From Aradus depressus (lineage: Eukaryota; Arthropoda; Insecta; Hemiptera; Aradidae), in NCBI GenBank assembly GCA_963662175.1, contig OY759214.1, positions 5,766,001-5,830,000 of the forward strand: DNA of 64,000 nt, given 5' to 3'. Within the stretch, counting starts at the first letter, position 1. Each line of letters begins with the position of its first letter. The notes below the pieces were generated by a model. The model saw only the letters and a program-made list of their open reading frames with translations. It was not told the origin of the DNA and did no database searches. Both the position numbers and the translations under genes were made by a program. Positions 22,150-34,030 of the stretch are shown in pieces.

Positions 22150-22565
22150 GAGACTAATAGTAAGTTGTGGAGATGTGTCTGTTGCTGAGAGACATCTACC
22201 GGAACATCTCCCAAATAGCTAGCCAGGTAAATCTGCTAATCTTGGCATAGATGGGGCAGCCTATCAGAAGGGCCACGTCATCCCTCTCCCCCAGAGAACA
22301 CAACCCACAACTAATCTCAGGAACTCATGTTTTTCGTTTCTTATATAAATCCGTGTTCCCCTTTTCCCTCCTAACCGAAGCTGGACAAGCACTCTTAGCT
22401 TGTTTATATGACTATGAAGGCGGGTGTGTGGTTCTATGATCCTCAGACTGCTGACATCCCGGTAATAAAGGTTAAACCTCGAGTTCAACACCCCCTCAAC
22501 GTGTTTACTGATCAACCAGTTCCGAGAACCCGTCGTTAGTCTGTTTCCTGACCAGTCCACACGTC
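22150..22565 (-). pseudogene. Degenerate LINE ORF2 3' fragment
   Basis: On the minus strand one frame gives EISCGLCSLGERDDVALLIG followed by CPIYAKISRF, a LINE C-terminal CxxC...C motif, while the upstream piece (SGNRLTTGSRNWLISKHVEG) is in another frame. Frameshifts and missing RT mark a 5'-truncated dead copy. Confidence 0.55.
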
Positions 22566-22653
22566 TTCCGCGCCAATCCTATTAAGATAGCCCAGTTAAG
22601 AAATATTAAAACGAAAAAATATTCTGTTCGAAGCAAAGTCGGTTTATTTAGTA

Positions 22654-22685
22654 TACAGGGTGTATCGCAAGCAGATGACAATACT

Positions 22686-22717
<32 letters not shown>

Positions 22718-24732
22718 GGTGATTCAAGTACACTAAGAAACCGGGGTAATAAAAATCCGTTTCAACTTAGTGTAGAAAATAAATGAGATTTTAAATTTTT
22801 TTACGATAACCACGTTTTTTTTAGCAAAAATGTCCGTAAATATCACTTTTTGGTTAAGGTAAAGTGAAATCTGACTACACTGTCGTAATCTACGTTAAAT
22901 TTCCTAATAGGTGACATGTTTTTTTGACATGAAAATAGAAAATATTGAAATAGGAGGCTAACGTTTATTTCAAAACCAACACCTGTTTAAATTGTTTGGC
23001 AAATTTTCAGTTTACCATAATTTGTTTTCTTTATTCGCTAGGATGTCCCAAATTCACCAAAAGTTTGCAAAAATATGGCCCTTTAAAAATACCTAATGTT
23101 ATTCTTTATTGTCGACCATTGCCGGAATGAGACAGCGGAAAAGGTTAAAAACATGGGTAAACCTAACTTAACAAAGCGAGACTTTTTGTAAAATTAACTA
23201 ATTCTTTATTTTTAAAAAATTGAAATTATTACGTTATTAATTTTCAGAGATAAAAAAATGTTTTGTACTGTACATTGTTTTGGAAAAATTATAACAATTG
23301 CTGCACAGACCTCCATATTCTCACAATTGACTCCTTGTTTAGAACGGATGTGGTGGCCCGTTGAATCTCAAGCCTGTTTGTTTCCATCTCCTCACAAACC
23401 TCTTGAATTCTGGCGATTAATTAGTCCCTATCACTAATAATAGGTACGCTGTACACAAGGGAGGGACTTTGGAGTGCCCCACACATAAAAATCTAAAGGC
23501 GCCAGGTCAGGACTCCGAGCCGGCCATCTCACAGGTTCATACCGTCCAATCCACCTTCCAGCGCCGGGTGCTCGTGGACGGATCATTGTAAAAGCGCTCT
23601 AAAAAAATATCATCGACATCCTTTCGTCGTCGACCGGTATAATTAGCAGGTTATCTTGGAATCGAACCAGGTTCTCCCATAATCCGATAGGCATTTTCTA
23701 CGGTTCGGGGATCCGGCCATCTTTGTCGATTTGGGAATAGATTTCGGTAAATTTGTTCTGCTAGCAGACTGTTGCCTCCAGCAGCCCCGTAAGCATAAAT
23801 CATGTTTACGTATTCCCGGGTAACTGTTTATTGGATCTAATAATGTTTACATTAGATAATACGTCTAACGATGGTTTTCAGTTTCAAAATCCATTGTACC
23901 GATTAGGATTATTTTTTTTTTTTTACTCTCTAATCCTCAACAGAAGCCAACAATGGGGAAAACAGAAATAATTTTATTTATTCAGAGGAAATAATTAATT
24001 AATTATTATTTCAGAGAATAATAGTAATTTGGTAAATTTAGAACATTCTAGCGAATGGAGAAAACAAATTACGGTGAATTGGAAATTTGCCGAAAAATGT
24101 TGTTATAATTTTTTCAACACAATGTTCAGTACAAAACTTTTTTTTATCTCTGAAAATTAATAACGTAATAATTTCAGTTTTTTTAAAATAATGAATTAGT
24201 TAATTTTACAAAAAGTCTCGCTTTGTGTAAGTTAGGTTTACCCATGTTTTTCATATCTTCTGCTGTCTCATTCCGGCAAAGGTCGACAATGAAGGACAAA
24301 TTAGGTATTTTTAAAGAGTCATGTTTTTGCAAACTTTTGGTGAATTTGGGACATCCCAGCAAATAAAGAAAACAAATTACGGTAAACTGAAAATTTGCCA
24401 AACAATTTAAACAGGTGTTGGTTTTGAAATAAACGTTAGCCTCCTATTTCTATCTTTTCTATTTTCATGTCAAAAAACATGTCACCTATTAGGAAATTGA
24501 ACGTAGATTACGACGTGTAGTCAGATTTCACTTTACCTTAACCAAAAAGTGATATTTACGGACATTTTGCTAAAAAAACGTGGTTATCGTAAAAAAATTT
24601 AAAATCTCATTTATTTCTACACTAAGTTGAAACGGATTTTTATTACCCCGGTTTCTTAGTGTACTTGAATGGGGCATTCACCCCCCCCCCCCCCCCCCCC
24701 CGTATTGTCATCTGCTTGCGATACACCCCGTA
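22654..24732 (-). mobile_element. IS630/mariner-like element with long inverted arms
   Basis: The ends are TACAGGGTGTATCGCAAGCA and the complement of TACGGGGTGTATCGCAAGCA. The inverted arms run about 650-700 bp inward from each side (22654-23310 and 24030-24732). Each arm carries a homopolymer: G30 at 22687-22716 and C21 at 24681-24701. Between them is the 3' end of a transposase gene on the minus strand, so it is a 2.08-kb foldback derivative of an IS630-type transposon. Confidence 0.8.
23310..23575 (-). pseudogene. IS630-like transposase C-terminal fragment
   Basis: On the minus strand from about 23570 the sequence reads WIGRYEPVRWPARSPDLAPL then DFYVWG, the hallmark block of insect IS630/mariner DDE transposases. 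It then reaches stop codons near the end of the catalytic region. It is related to, but diverged from, the fragment at 12471. Confidence 0.75.
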
Positions 24733-24765
24733 TATAAAGACCGAGAACGCTACACTGCTAACAAA

Positions 24766-24843
24766 CTTATGGGCCTAGGCCGGGTATCAAACCCGCGATG
24801 GTGAGCTAAGTAGGCTAACACGCTTCCTCTGAATTACCGGCCC
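24766..24843 (-). mobile_element. SINE tRNA-head fragment
   Basis: On the minus strand: GGCCGGTAATTCAGAGGAAG (A-box region) and GCGGGTTTGATACCCGGCC (B-box region), a diverged head of the main SINE family. Too mispaired for a working tRNA. Confidence 0.6.
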
Positions 24844-25414
24844 CCTGTCTAGTAGATAACTTTGGTCTTAAGTGAATGACATATTGTTTGTGCAAAGTTG
24901 CAATAATACAGTCTGTACAGATAGCCAGACATCTGAAGGGCTGACAGACAGATGGCCAAACCTCCAACAGACGTTAGACGGTCTTCCTGCCTAGGCAACT
25001 CTAAAATACGTAATTGTGAAATTTTTCTCATACCAACCTACGGAATTTGAGTTAGTGGTAATTTCATAGAATTTATTACAAATGTACTTTTGGGTGAGTT
25101 GTCCTTTTTCAGTTCGTAAAACCTGAAATAAATAACAAACGTTAGTAATACAACATAACTCGCAACCACTTTTGCAGAAAAGTAGAAATTTCTCCCTATT
25201 ATGACGACATGAAAAATACGAATTTTGATTTTGAATAATAGTCCTTTTTGTCTGTAGCTTTTTTGATGCTCTACACAATAAGTCAGTTTAAATGATGCGA
25301 TGTATAAAAGAAATATTTACATTTATTATTTTTTTAAATGTATTTTCATTCTAATAAAAAAACATAATAAATACTTATAATAGTATCCAAAATGTTCTTA
25401 AAATATAGGAATAG

Positions 25415-25533
25415 ATAATTAAAATACACAATTTCTTTATATATAGTGAAGTTTGACAAAGAAATTGTGTATTTTAATTATCTATTCCTAGAATGGAGCT
25501 TCACAAAGTAAATCTGGAAACCATAAATTATCT
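25415..25533 (+). repeat. Tail of the 20781 hairpin element, with a small foldback
   Basis: 25445-25533 repeats the tail at 21380-21470 (TTTGACAAAGAAATTGTGTA, CTAGAATGGAGCTTCAC, CTGGAAACCATAAATTAT). Its first part is preceded by an inverted copy at 25415-25445. Confidence 0.8.
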
Positions 25534-25987
25534 TAAAATATATTTTTTCTAAACTTTTTCGTCGCAAATTTTTCAATAACAACAAATATCGAAAACAAAA
25601 CAAAAAGTTGGTGTGAGAATAATATGGCTAATAAAATAATTTTAGTTGAATAGACAAAACAAACATCAGTATCTTATAACCAATTTTCCGATTTGAACGT
25701 TATATGCCCGGTTATAATTTTTCGATTGAATATCAAGCGATGGTTTGTGACTGATGGCGCTCAGCTCCCTTTTAATAAAGCGTAATGTATAGTCGTTTAA
25801 TAAATGTATAGCTTATCTCCACCGGAAAGGAATAAGCTTCCCAACAGTGAAAGAATTATCCAAATCGGTTAAGTAGTTTTCGAGGTTACTTGGAATATAC
25901 AAATTTTCTCTCTTGTATGCATAAATAAACATTTTTTTTTCTCCTTTAAAATTTTATTTTTTCCTGTTAAGAGGATTTGAATTTAAG

Positions 25988-26920
25988 CAGGGGCGTAGCT
26001 ACCGCTGTAGCAGTTGTAGCAATGATACAGAGGCCCCGAGCTAGAGGGGCGTAGCTACCGCTGTAGCAGTTGTAGCAATGATACAGAGGCCCCGAGCTAG
26101 AGAGGCGTAGCTACCGCTGTAGCAGTTGTAGCAATGATACAGAGACCCCGAGCTAGAGAGGCGTAGCTACCGCTGTAGCAGTTGTAGCAATGATACAGAG
26201 ACCCCGAGCTAGAGAGGCGTAGCTACCGCTGTAGCAGTTGTAGCAATGATACAGAGGCCCCGAGCTAGAGAGGCGTAGCTACCGCTGTAGCAGTTGTAGC
26301 AATGATACAGAGGCCCCGAGCTAGAGAGGCGTAGCTACCGCTGTAGCAGTTGTAGCAATGATACAGAGGCCCCGAGCTAGAGAGGCGTAGCTACTGCTGT
26401 AGCAGTTGTAGCAATGATACAGAGGCCCCGAGCTAGAGAGGCGTAGCTACTGCTGTAGCAGTTGTAGCAATGATACAGAGGCCCCGAGCTAGAGAGGCCC
26501 AACATGAGTAAGCAAAAAATCGTAAAATTTTATAGTCATATTAATAATAGCCAAGCCCTAATGAATAAATAATAAAACACTCCGCCGCAACTCTATATTA
26601 TTCCGTCTCAGGAAAGTACCATATAGGCCAGTCAATATGCTTTTGAAAACCCCCGAAATTCACACGGAGTTGTAATCTTTTTACGAAAAAAAACCGTCTC
26701 AACCCCTTATTTCATGATTCATCGAACAATGTGAACACAAGAACGGCTATACTGTCCATAGAAAAAGAAGAACTTGAGAAACTAAAATCTTCGCCGAAAA
26801 AAGTCAAGAAAAGTACCTATTTAACCACTAGAATATTTTTTTCGGAGTTACGTTTTTTAGTATGTCTTTGTTATTGCCCTGTTATTTTACAGGGCCCAAT
26901 CAGGGATAGCTACGCCACTG
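25988..26920. mobile_element. Non-autonomous hAT element containing a minisatellite
   Basis: Ends are CAGGGGCGTAGCTAC (25988) and GTAGCTACGCCACTG (ending 26920), hAT-type inverted repeats. Flanks AATTTAAG and GATTTAAG are an 8-bp target duplication with one mismatch. More than half of the element is a 56-bp tandem array that includes the left terminal repeat itself. No transposase domain is visible. Confidence 0.8.
25993..26496 (+). repeat. Minisatellite, 56-bp unit, 9 copies
   Basis: Units start GCGTAGCTACCGCTGTAGCA every 56 bp, nearly identical (occasional CCG/CTG and GGCC/GACC changes). The repeat unit contains the inner part of the hAT terminal repeat. Confidence 0.95.
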
Positions 26921-26939
26921 GATTTAAGGTATTGTAGGT

Positions 26940-27920
26940 GAATCTTACCAATGGAAGCAGGAGGCCAGGGACACTGCTTCGTTTCCAAATATTTTCCTCA
27001 GTGCTTTGTATACTTCCACAGGGTGCCTTTTCTTTCGATATAGTGACACAAAAATTTCTTTTTGAAGTAGATCCATTTTTCTATCGTGTAAAGGCATGAC
27101 GTTTGTTTGTATGCCTGCTATTAATTATATCTGATTCTTTTTTTTTTGTTTTTTTCCACTTGATTATGTCAACACTATCATACAAAGCCTGTTTCGAAAA
27201 AAATAAATAAAATTTACTGTGCGTTGGGTTGGTGCATCGCAAGGTGTGATTCGTTAAGTTGAATCGTTGGAAACGAAAATATTGTCAAATTTATTACTGT
27301 TCGAATTGACATTTTGAGTGGTTTATCTATATTTTCTTTTTTCTTCAGACCATGAGTAAAATATCGAAAATTATTTCTGTTGAATTATGAAAAAATAACA
27401 TTAAATAAAATACAGCGTAGCTTTTATTTTATATATTTTCAGCTGTTCTATTCAATTCCGAAAAATGTCCAAAAAAGTTTCCATCAATTCAAGATTCACA
27501 AACTTTAAAACATTTAAGGAATAGATTTCGGGGAACCAACTTCTCGAAGTGCTTTGTATACAAATTATACAAAATATCAAGATAAATAATGGAACACAAA
27601 ATCAGATGGATTTACCTTTTTTTCTACATATATTATTTATAGCAAAGCCATTTTTTAAGTTCTCTTCTTAATATTGTCTTTCGTTTGATACTATTTATTT
27701 TCAGAAACTTTTTTGAATAAATACGAAGTTAAAATCTGTAAGGAAGATAATCCACAAGTGAAGCGGTAGCTACACGAGTGTTACCATGCAATAATTTTTA
27801 AATCTACGCCAATAAAACTGTTTCTCTCTATTTGTACAATAAATTGAATGAACTACTTAAAAGTGTAAGGTATCGTGCAATAGTTACAATTTTCTCTGTT
27901 TTTGTGAATATATATTCACT
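26940..27920. other. AT-rich intergenic DNA
   Basis: No gene recognised. TTGGGTTGGTGCATCGCAAG at about 27224 resembles a mariner terminal sequence, but no partner end or transposase was found. Confidence 0.4.
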
Positions 27921-27924
27921 TTGA

Positions 27925-28596
27925 TTTTTTTTTTTAATTTATTTATTCGCAATCTATATACATTTTATATAATGAGCAAATACGTGAACTGTATGCCTGA
28001 GTGTCTATGCCACATGTTGGGGAAGGTCAGCCAGCGCTGACACTCCCTAGAAACTAGTACAATGTTTAGATTTCCCTTAGAAGATCTCGAGGCCACCTCC
28101 TATTCAGACGGCGTGGAGGATTGTCAGGATGGGATTGAGAGGATAGGACTTGTGCAAATGGGTTAGGATGGGATGAAAGTTTATTGTGGAAATTTAAGAA
28201 TCGGGATTGGACGAGTTCTTGGACGGTTGGGATGTTTAGGTCTTCATGGAGTAATTTATTGGTGACGTAGAAGGGAGCATTTACAATTCGACGAAGGACT
28301 TTGGACTGGAAAGCTTGGATGCGGTTTATATTGGATTGTTTGGCTGTACCCCATAGTTCGAGGCCGTATGTCCATATTGGGCGTATTATAGTATTGTAAA
28401 TGGTCAGTTTGTTGGCAGTAGAAAGTTTTGATTTTGGTCCAAGTAGTCTACGTAGTAGTCCGTAACGTCGATTCAACTCTTGTCGTTTAAGTCGTGTGTG
28501 TGGGTTCCACGTCAGTCGGCTGTCTAAGTAGAACCCGAGGTAACGCACCTGGTTAGAGGAAGGAATTAGAACGTTGTTGATGGTGACGGGAGGGCA
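27925..28596 (-). pseudogene. 5'-truncated Jockey-like LINE, RT thumb to 3' tail
   Basis: The minus-strand frame of 160 or more codons (stop at 28066) reads RYLGFYLDSRLTWNPH at the end of the RT fingers/palm. It continues with NTIIRPIWTYGLELWGTA and VNAPFYVTNKLLHEDLNIPT, the conserved C-terminal region of Jockey-clade ORF2. The frame remains open up to 28596, where a minisatellite begins abruptly. A 3' UTR and A-rich tail run to about 27925. No endonuclease or catalytic YXDD part remains. Confidence 0.8.
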
Positions 28597-29131
28597 CGAG
28601 AGTATTACAACATAGGATCTAGACTACGAGGCATCTCAAAAGGGGGGCAGGCAACGAAGGGATCGCATATCTTGGAGGGTATTACAACATAGGATCTAGA
28701 CTACGAGGCATCTCAAAAGGGGGGCAGGCAACGAAGGGATCGCATATCTTGGAGGGTATTACAACATAGGATCTAGACTACGAGGCATCTCAAAAGGGGG
28801 GCAGGCAACGAAGGGATCGCATATCTGGAGGGTATTACAACATAGGATCTAGACTACGAGGCATCTCAAAAGGGGGGCAGGCAACGAAGGGATCGCATAT
28901 CTGGAGGGTATTACAACATAGGATCTAGACTACGAGGCATCTCAAAAGGGGGGCAGGCAACGAAGGGATCGCATATCTTGGAGGGTATTACAACATAGGA
29001 TCTAGACTACGAGGCATCTCAAAAGGGGGGCAGGCAACGAAGGGATCGCATATCTGGAGGGTATTACAACATAGGATCTAGACTACGAGGCATCTCAAAA
29101 GGGGGGCAGGCAACGGAGGAATCGCATATCC
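28597..29131 (+). repeat. Minisatellite, 76-77-bp unit, 7 copies
   Basis: Seven nearly identical units start TATTACAACATAGGATCTAG and contain AAAGGGGGGCAGGCAACGAA. Length differs by one T (ATCTTGG or ATCTGG). The array abuts the truncated LINE end at 28596. Confidence 0.95.
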
Positions 29132-29482
29132 AAATAAAAAAAATCCTCGGTGAAACACCGGCAAAGTACTTCCTATGTGCGAAATAATAAATTAAGTTTT
29201 CGCTCTCCCTCTGAAACCTGTCTACCGATTTAATAAAAATAAAATTTGTATATCTCGCCTAGAAGCGGCTCAAAAAAGACATCTGCCTGAATTCAAAAAC
29301 TTTTGAGAGTTTTTGTTTTTGAGACCTACCGGTCCTAAGTATAAGAAAACATTTTTTTTTCAGTATTAGTCCCAAATTCCTTACAAAAATATTCATTATT
29401 TAAATAAGTGAATAGAAAAGTATTTGGACAAGTGTAATCGAGGTTAAAGCGTCATCTCTGTATTCTGAAATATTTGAAGGTT

Positions 29483-29521
29483 GGGGGGGGGGGGGGGTGG
29501 GGGGGGGGGGGGGGGGGGGGG
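29483..29521 (+). repeat. Poly(G) tract (15 + 23 G)
   Basis: G15, one T, then G23. It lies 36 bp upstream of the ATG of the nuclease-like pseudogene. Confidence 0.9.
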
Positions 29522-29557
29522 ATATTCAATTTTATCTGTTCTTTTAAAACTGACAAA

Positions 29558-30631
29558 ATGATGTTCTGGATGTTGAGTGTGTTGGTATGCCTGGGAGGTC
29601 GAGCGGTGAAGGTACATGGCCAGGAGTGCAGAATCAAAGAGAAGGATATCTCGCAGATAAAGCCGTTTCTCATTATGAAATGAGATATGTAGCCGCGAAC
29701 GGAGCTTTGTGCAGTATCAGGTGAAGAGGACCGGGTTCTCATTGTAAAGGAGTCCGAAATTATTCACCTCGCCTGTTGCAGTAAGTATCAACAGCATTCA
29801 ATCGTGATGAAGGCCACCTGCAAGGACACCAAGCTAGAGACATTAGCCATGAGGGACGCCAACTTGTATATAGATGAACTTGACCAAGATAACATCCTCA
29901 AATCATAGTGTACCAGAAAAGCAGGTCCAGTGAACATGTTCAATGAAAATACGTATAAGTTCCAGATAGGATTTACTGTAGCGGAGTACGTTTCGGATAC
30001 AAAAAGCAATAAAGAGAATTTCGTCTTTTTAGTGGAAGGCTTTTCACCATGGACAGGATGTTACCTGTCGTACCAGGTGGATGGGACAGAGCTACAGAAA
30101 AAGGACCTGAACTTCCGTCCAGACACTAGTGATGACCTTAAGCCTCTCATCTGGGAGGTAGATATGATCTCTCTTCCTCACAAAAAGGTCGCTAGGGCTC
30201 TAACGGAAAGAATACCAAATGCCGTGTACGAGAACAACTGGTGGAAATTGGCAAAAATATGGCGAGAATGGGCTCGGTTTAATGGTAAGACACTTTATAT
30301 CCACACTGGCTATTAAATTGATAGGAGCTGCCAGCGTCTGTGGGCCCTCTACTGGAACCGTGAATTGAACACCTGCACCATTATTCTGTTCCACATCCCT
30401 GGTTATGACTTCCACAAGATATATACAACACACTTCCATGAGACTGTCGCCAACAAATATGTGCCCCGTTGTTCGTCAAAATGCGGACCTTGGAGCAACG
30501 ACGTCACATCTGGCTACAAAACTGGAGGATACTTCCAATGCTGTACTTACAAGAAACTCAAACCTCAGATGAAACACTTTCCAACCTTACCCTGCTCTGG
30601 ACTCTTTGATATCACAACTGAACAGACCTAA
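29558..30631 (+). pseudogene. Degenerate secreted DNA/RNA non-specific nuclease-like gene (dsRNase-like)
   Basis: One frame stays protein-like for 358 codons but is cut by stops at 29681, 29690, 29906 and 30314. It starts with a signal-peptide-like stretch (MMFWMLSVLVCLGGRAVKV), then a Cys-rich N-terminal part (QECRIKEKDISQIKPFL, IIHLACC, MKATCK) and YKFQIGFTVAEY. Then come NNWWKLAKIWREWARFNGK, TLYIHTG and IPGYDFHKIYTT. Order and spacing resemble insect DNA/RNA non-specific endonucleases that digest dsRNA in gut or saliva. The catalytic (D/S)RGH motif expected before the NNWWK region is not visible. Intronless layout plus stops suggest a decayed gene or retrocopy. The family call is inference. 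Confidence 0.4.
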
Positions 30632-30957
30632 AATCTACATTTTCATCACCACTATTTATGAATGATGTGTTCCAGAGCCAGTCAGTATAACCATTCATAA
30701 TATATCATTCTATATCGTCTTTTTTTGACCCCAACTGAAATCTCCTCTTTACTATTTTGTTTGTTTTTGTTTTCCTGTGTGTACTTGTTAACCAGGAAGT
30801 TTTTAAAGGTTTTAATGAACCGAATGTCATGAAATGTTTAAATAGTTTCAGAAGTTTTTTTGAATATTCACAACTCCTAAATAAAATAATTCCAACACTA
30901 TTTTTATCAGTTTTTTATTTATTTTATTTTTTTGAGAGGGAAAAATCCGTCGGTTAC

Positions 30958-31486
30958 TAGCAATGTAACCCAGCAATGTAATCCAACAATGTGACCCTGC
31001 AATGTAATCCAACAATGTGACCCTGCAATGTAACCCGACAATGTGACCTGCAATGTAACCCAACAATGTGACCCTGCAATGTAACCCAACAACGTGACCC
31101 TGCAATGTAACCCAACAATGTGACCCAGCAATGTAACCCAACAACGTGACCCTGCAATGTAACCCAACAACGTGACCCTGCAATGTAACCCAACAATGTG
31201 ACCCTGCAATGTAATCCAACAATGTGACCCTGCAATGTAATCCAACAATGTGACCCTGCAATGTAATCCAACAATGTGACCCTGCAATGTAATCCAACAA
31301 TGTGACCCTGCAATGTGACCCTGCAATGTAACCCAACAATGTGACCCTGCAATGTAATCCAACAATGTGACCCTGCAATGTAACCCAACAATGTAACCCA
31401 ACAATGTAACCCAACAATGTAACCCAACAATGTGGCCCAACAATGTGACCCAGCAATGTAACTCAACAATGTGACCCTGCAATGTA
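30958..31486 (+). repeat. Minisatellite of 12-14-bp modules (about 26-bp dimers)
   Basis: Alternating CAATGTAACCCAA and CAATGTGACCCTG modules repeat for 530 bp, with transition changes scattered (TAATCC, AACGTG). Several long overlapping frames are open on the minus strand only because the modules lack stop codons there. Confidence 0.95.
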
Positions 31487-32710
31487 GCTTCGACAATCAG
31501 CGCCATTTTTTTTTTTTACTATTCTTACTCATAGTTATTATTCTATTAACAAACATCAAGTTGAATTTATTATACCTTACTTTAATAATCTTTCAATATG
31601 GTAATTTGAGGCAATTAGACGTTTCGACTTCTTGTGATTTCCAATTCTAAAAATACACATTCTTTTAAATAACAACAACATTATAATTGAGGCCATCTGC
31701 GGAAAAAGGGCCCATAGTCAGAAACCTTGTTTTGAGAAAATCGCGTTTGAAGTTTTCTTTTGTATCTATGAAACAATCTCGGATTGATTGCTTTGAAAAT
31801 ATTGTGTATTAAAATTGAACATTGTTATACTTCTTAATAAAAACCGTGCATTGCATTTTGGGTTGCGACTTCATTTTCGTATTTTTTTTTTTTATTTAAA
31901 ATTTGCTGGCTATGGGCCCTTATTCCACAGAACTGTTTTCCCCCACACAAAAAAAAAAAAAGACAACACGAATAAAAACAAGAAAATATTCTGAAAAATT
32001 TGTAATAACAGCAATATAAAATAATTATTAAAACTAACTCCAAACTATGGAGCAGCTGTTATTTCTTCAAATACTCAAGAAATCCACTCTTTGTCCTTTT
32101 GTACCATTAGTGGAAATAGATCCATAACATGGTTTACCTTTTCAGGCTTTATACCTGATATGTTGCTAACCTTGATAGTATTATATATTTTCCAAAATTT
32201 GAATGGCATGAAGGAGCCTCAAAACGTTTTGGAGCCAAAGTTCCGTCTTTTTTAAATTTCATGTGTACATATTTTTGTATTTGGAACACGTTTTTTTTTT
32301 GCCTTTGGTCTTGTAAAATATAAGTCTCCCAAAGCTTCGGTCCAATTTTTATTAATGATCTGTCTAGAACAACTTGAAATGGAGGTGGATTGCTGCGGGA
32401 CCGAACTATTGCTCCCAAGTAACGTCTTGCTGTACCTATATTTTCCTTCCTTCTTAGTAGAGTCTTTATTAGGCCGAAGTTCCGATCACGTTGACAAAAT
32501 GAATGGCCACGGACTGGAAAAATACCAATACATTTATAACCTACTCAATCTCGCAGGTGTGACACCAAAATGAACATTAAATCTCACAGGGTTGTCGGAT
32601 GAGGTTCAGATTTTTTTAGTATGTAGGAAACAACATGGAGAACAGGACACACTGATCTGGGGAAACATAGACGTATGGGCCCTTCTTCCGCAGATGGCCT
32701 CAATTACAAT

Positions 32711-33616
32711 CAGTGGCGGCGACTCGAGGGGGCGAGGGGAGGCGATGGCCCCCCCCCCCCCCCCCCCCCCCCCCCGCTTTTTGAGGAAGCACTTAAATGG
32801 TTTTTCACACTTTTATTTAAGAACTTTTTACTATCCTCTGCTAGACACCCTCTATGAAAACAACAAGTCACGATTTGAAAAAAACCAGCTTATGTTACTG
32901 TACCATATGGAAACACACTGTACCATATGGAAACACTGTTAGCGGCTGCATTGAAGAAAAACTTGATTTCTAGTAACCTAAAAGAGGCTTGCTCAGCTGT
33001 TAGTGAAGCTTTTGGGATTGACAGTGACTCTCTGTCAGCAGAAATTGATGTGTTTTCTAGCACAGATCCACAACCTGTTTCAGATAACAAACTGATAGCA
33101 AAATTAGTGGAGCAATTTAAATCAGAAAACATTCACAATAAAAATGTGTTTCCAAATCTGTTCAGTTGCTAAAGTTGTTGTTGACTGTCCCAGTGTCCAC
33201 GGCATCTGCTGAACGGTCTTTTAGTGTGTTGAAAAGAGTAAAAAGTTATTTACGGAACACCATGCTTCAAGACCGGCTGACGCACTGTGCGATGTTAGCC
33301 ATTGAGAAGATGGACCTCAACTTAGACAAATGTGTTGAAGTTTACGGTAGGCGGAAGAACATACGCTTAACATTGTTTCAAAACAAAAAGTCTGAACTTT
33401 TTCCACACGATATGGTACAAAAAATTGTATAGAGTAAGTTCTTTAGTAACTTCGGGTAAACTAGGTGTTTTACTAAATAAAACTAAATGTGCTGATACAA
33501 AATTGTGTATCTAGATCGCTTTAAAAACCCACTAAATTGCACCAATTTTTAAATAAATTTTCCATACCCCCCGTTGGCTTTGCCCCCCCAATTTTAGACT
33601 CCACTCGCCGCCACTG
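32711..33616 (+). mobile_element. Internally deleted hAT transposon, 8-bp target duplication
   Basis: Terminal inverted repeats CAGTGGCGGCGACTCGAG and the complement of CAGTGGCGGCGAGTGGAG. Exact 8-bp target duplication ATTACAAT at 32703-32710 and 33617-33624. It contains a C27 tract at 32749-32775 and the C-terminal part of a hAT transposase. Confidence 0.92.
32927..33432 (+). pseudogene. hAT transposase C-terminal (dimerisation) fragment
   Basis: The first frame (32927-33172) ends SENIHNKNVFPNLF and then shifts by one base into the frame read to 33432. That frame carries LTVPVSTASAERSFSVLKRV and KSYLRNTMLQDRLTHCAML, the conserved hAT dimerisation domain. BED finger and DDE catalytic regions are missing, and the frameshift near 33165 disables it. 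Confidence 0.88.
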
Positions 33617-33620
33617 ATTA

Positions 33621-33894
33621 CAATTCTCATAACTATTTTTTCACATATATTAAAAAGACAGATAATGACTCACCTAATACAGGATGATATATAAAATACT
33701 CTTCCAATCATATATTTTCCAACATTGATTGTCGTCAAATTTTCTACTAATTCACATTTGTTTATGACAAGAAAATTTGACGACAATCAATGTTGGATAA
33801 TATATGATTGGAAGAGTATTTTATATATCATCCTGTATTAGGTGAGTCATTATCTGTCTTTTTAATATATGTGAAAAAATAGTTATGAGAATTG
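33621..33894. mobile_element. Hairpin MITE with about 124-bp arms
   Basis: Almost perfect inverted repeat from CAATTCTCATAACTATTTTT to its complement, with a loop of about 26 bp (TACTAATTCACATTTGTTTA region). It is inserted in the right arm of the larger foldback, next to the hAT. Confidence 0.9.
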
Positions 33895-34030
33895 TAATTA
33901 TAATGTTGTTGTTATTTAAAAGAATGTGTATTTTTAGAATTGAAAATGACAAGAAGTCGAAACGTCTATAAAGATAATAATGTTTTAAAATAAAAATACA
34001 CCAATTGCCTCAAATTACCATATTGAAAGA

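Noticed and set aside
26000..26500. CRISPR-like regularly spaced repeats
   Set aside because: Units are head-to-tail with no unique spacers, within a eukaryotic hAT element.
27224..27245. Mariner terminal repeat (TTGGGTTGGTGCATCGCAAG)
   Set aside because: No matching inverted end, TA duplication or transposase sequence found nearby.
30848..31506. Cys/His/Leu-rich open frames of about 200 codons
   Set aside because: Three overlapping frames of a short tandem repeat are open at once, so this is repeat composition and not a gene.
32149..32418. Minus-strand ORF in the foldback spacer
   Set aside because: No recognisable motif, no splice context, and located inside a mobile structure; kept only as part of that element.
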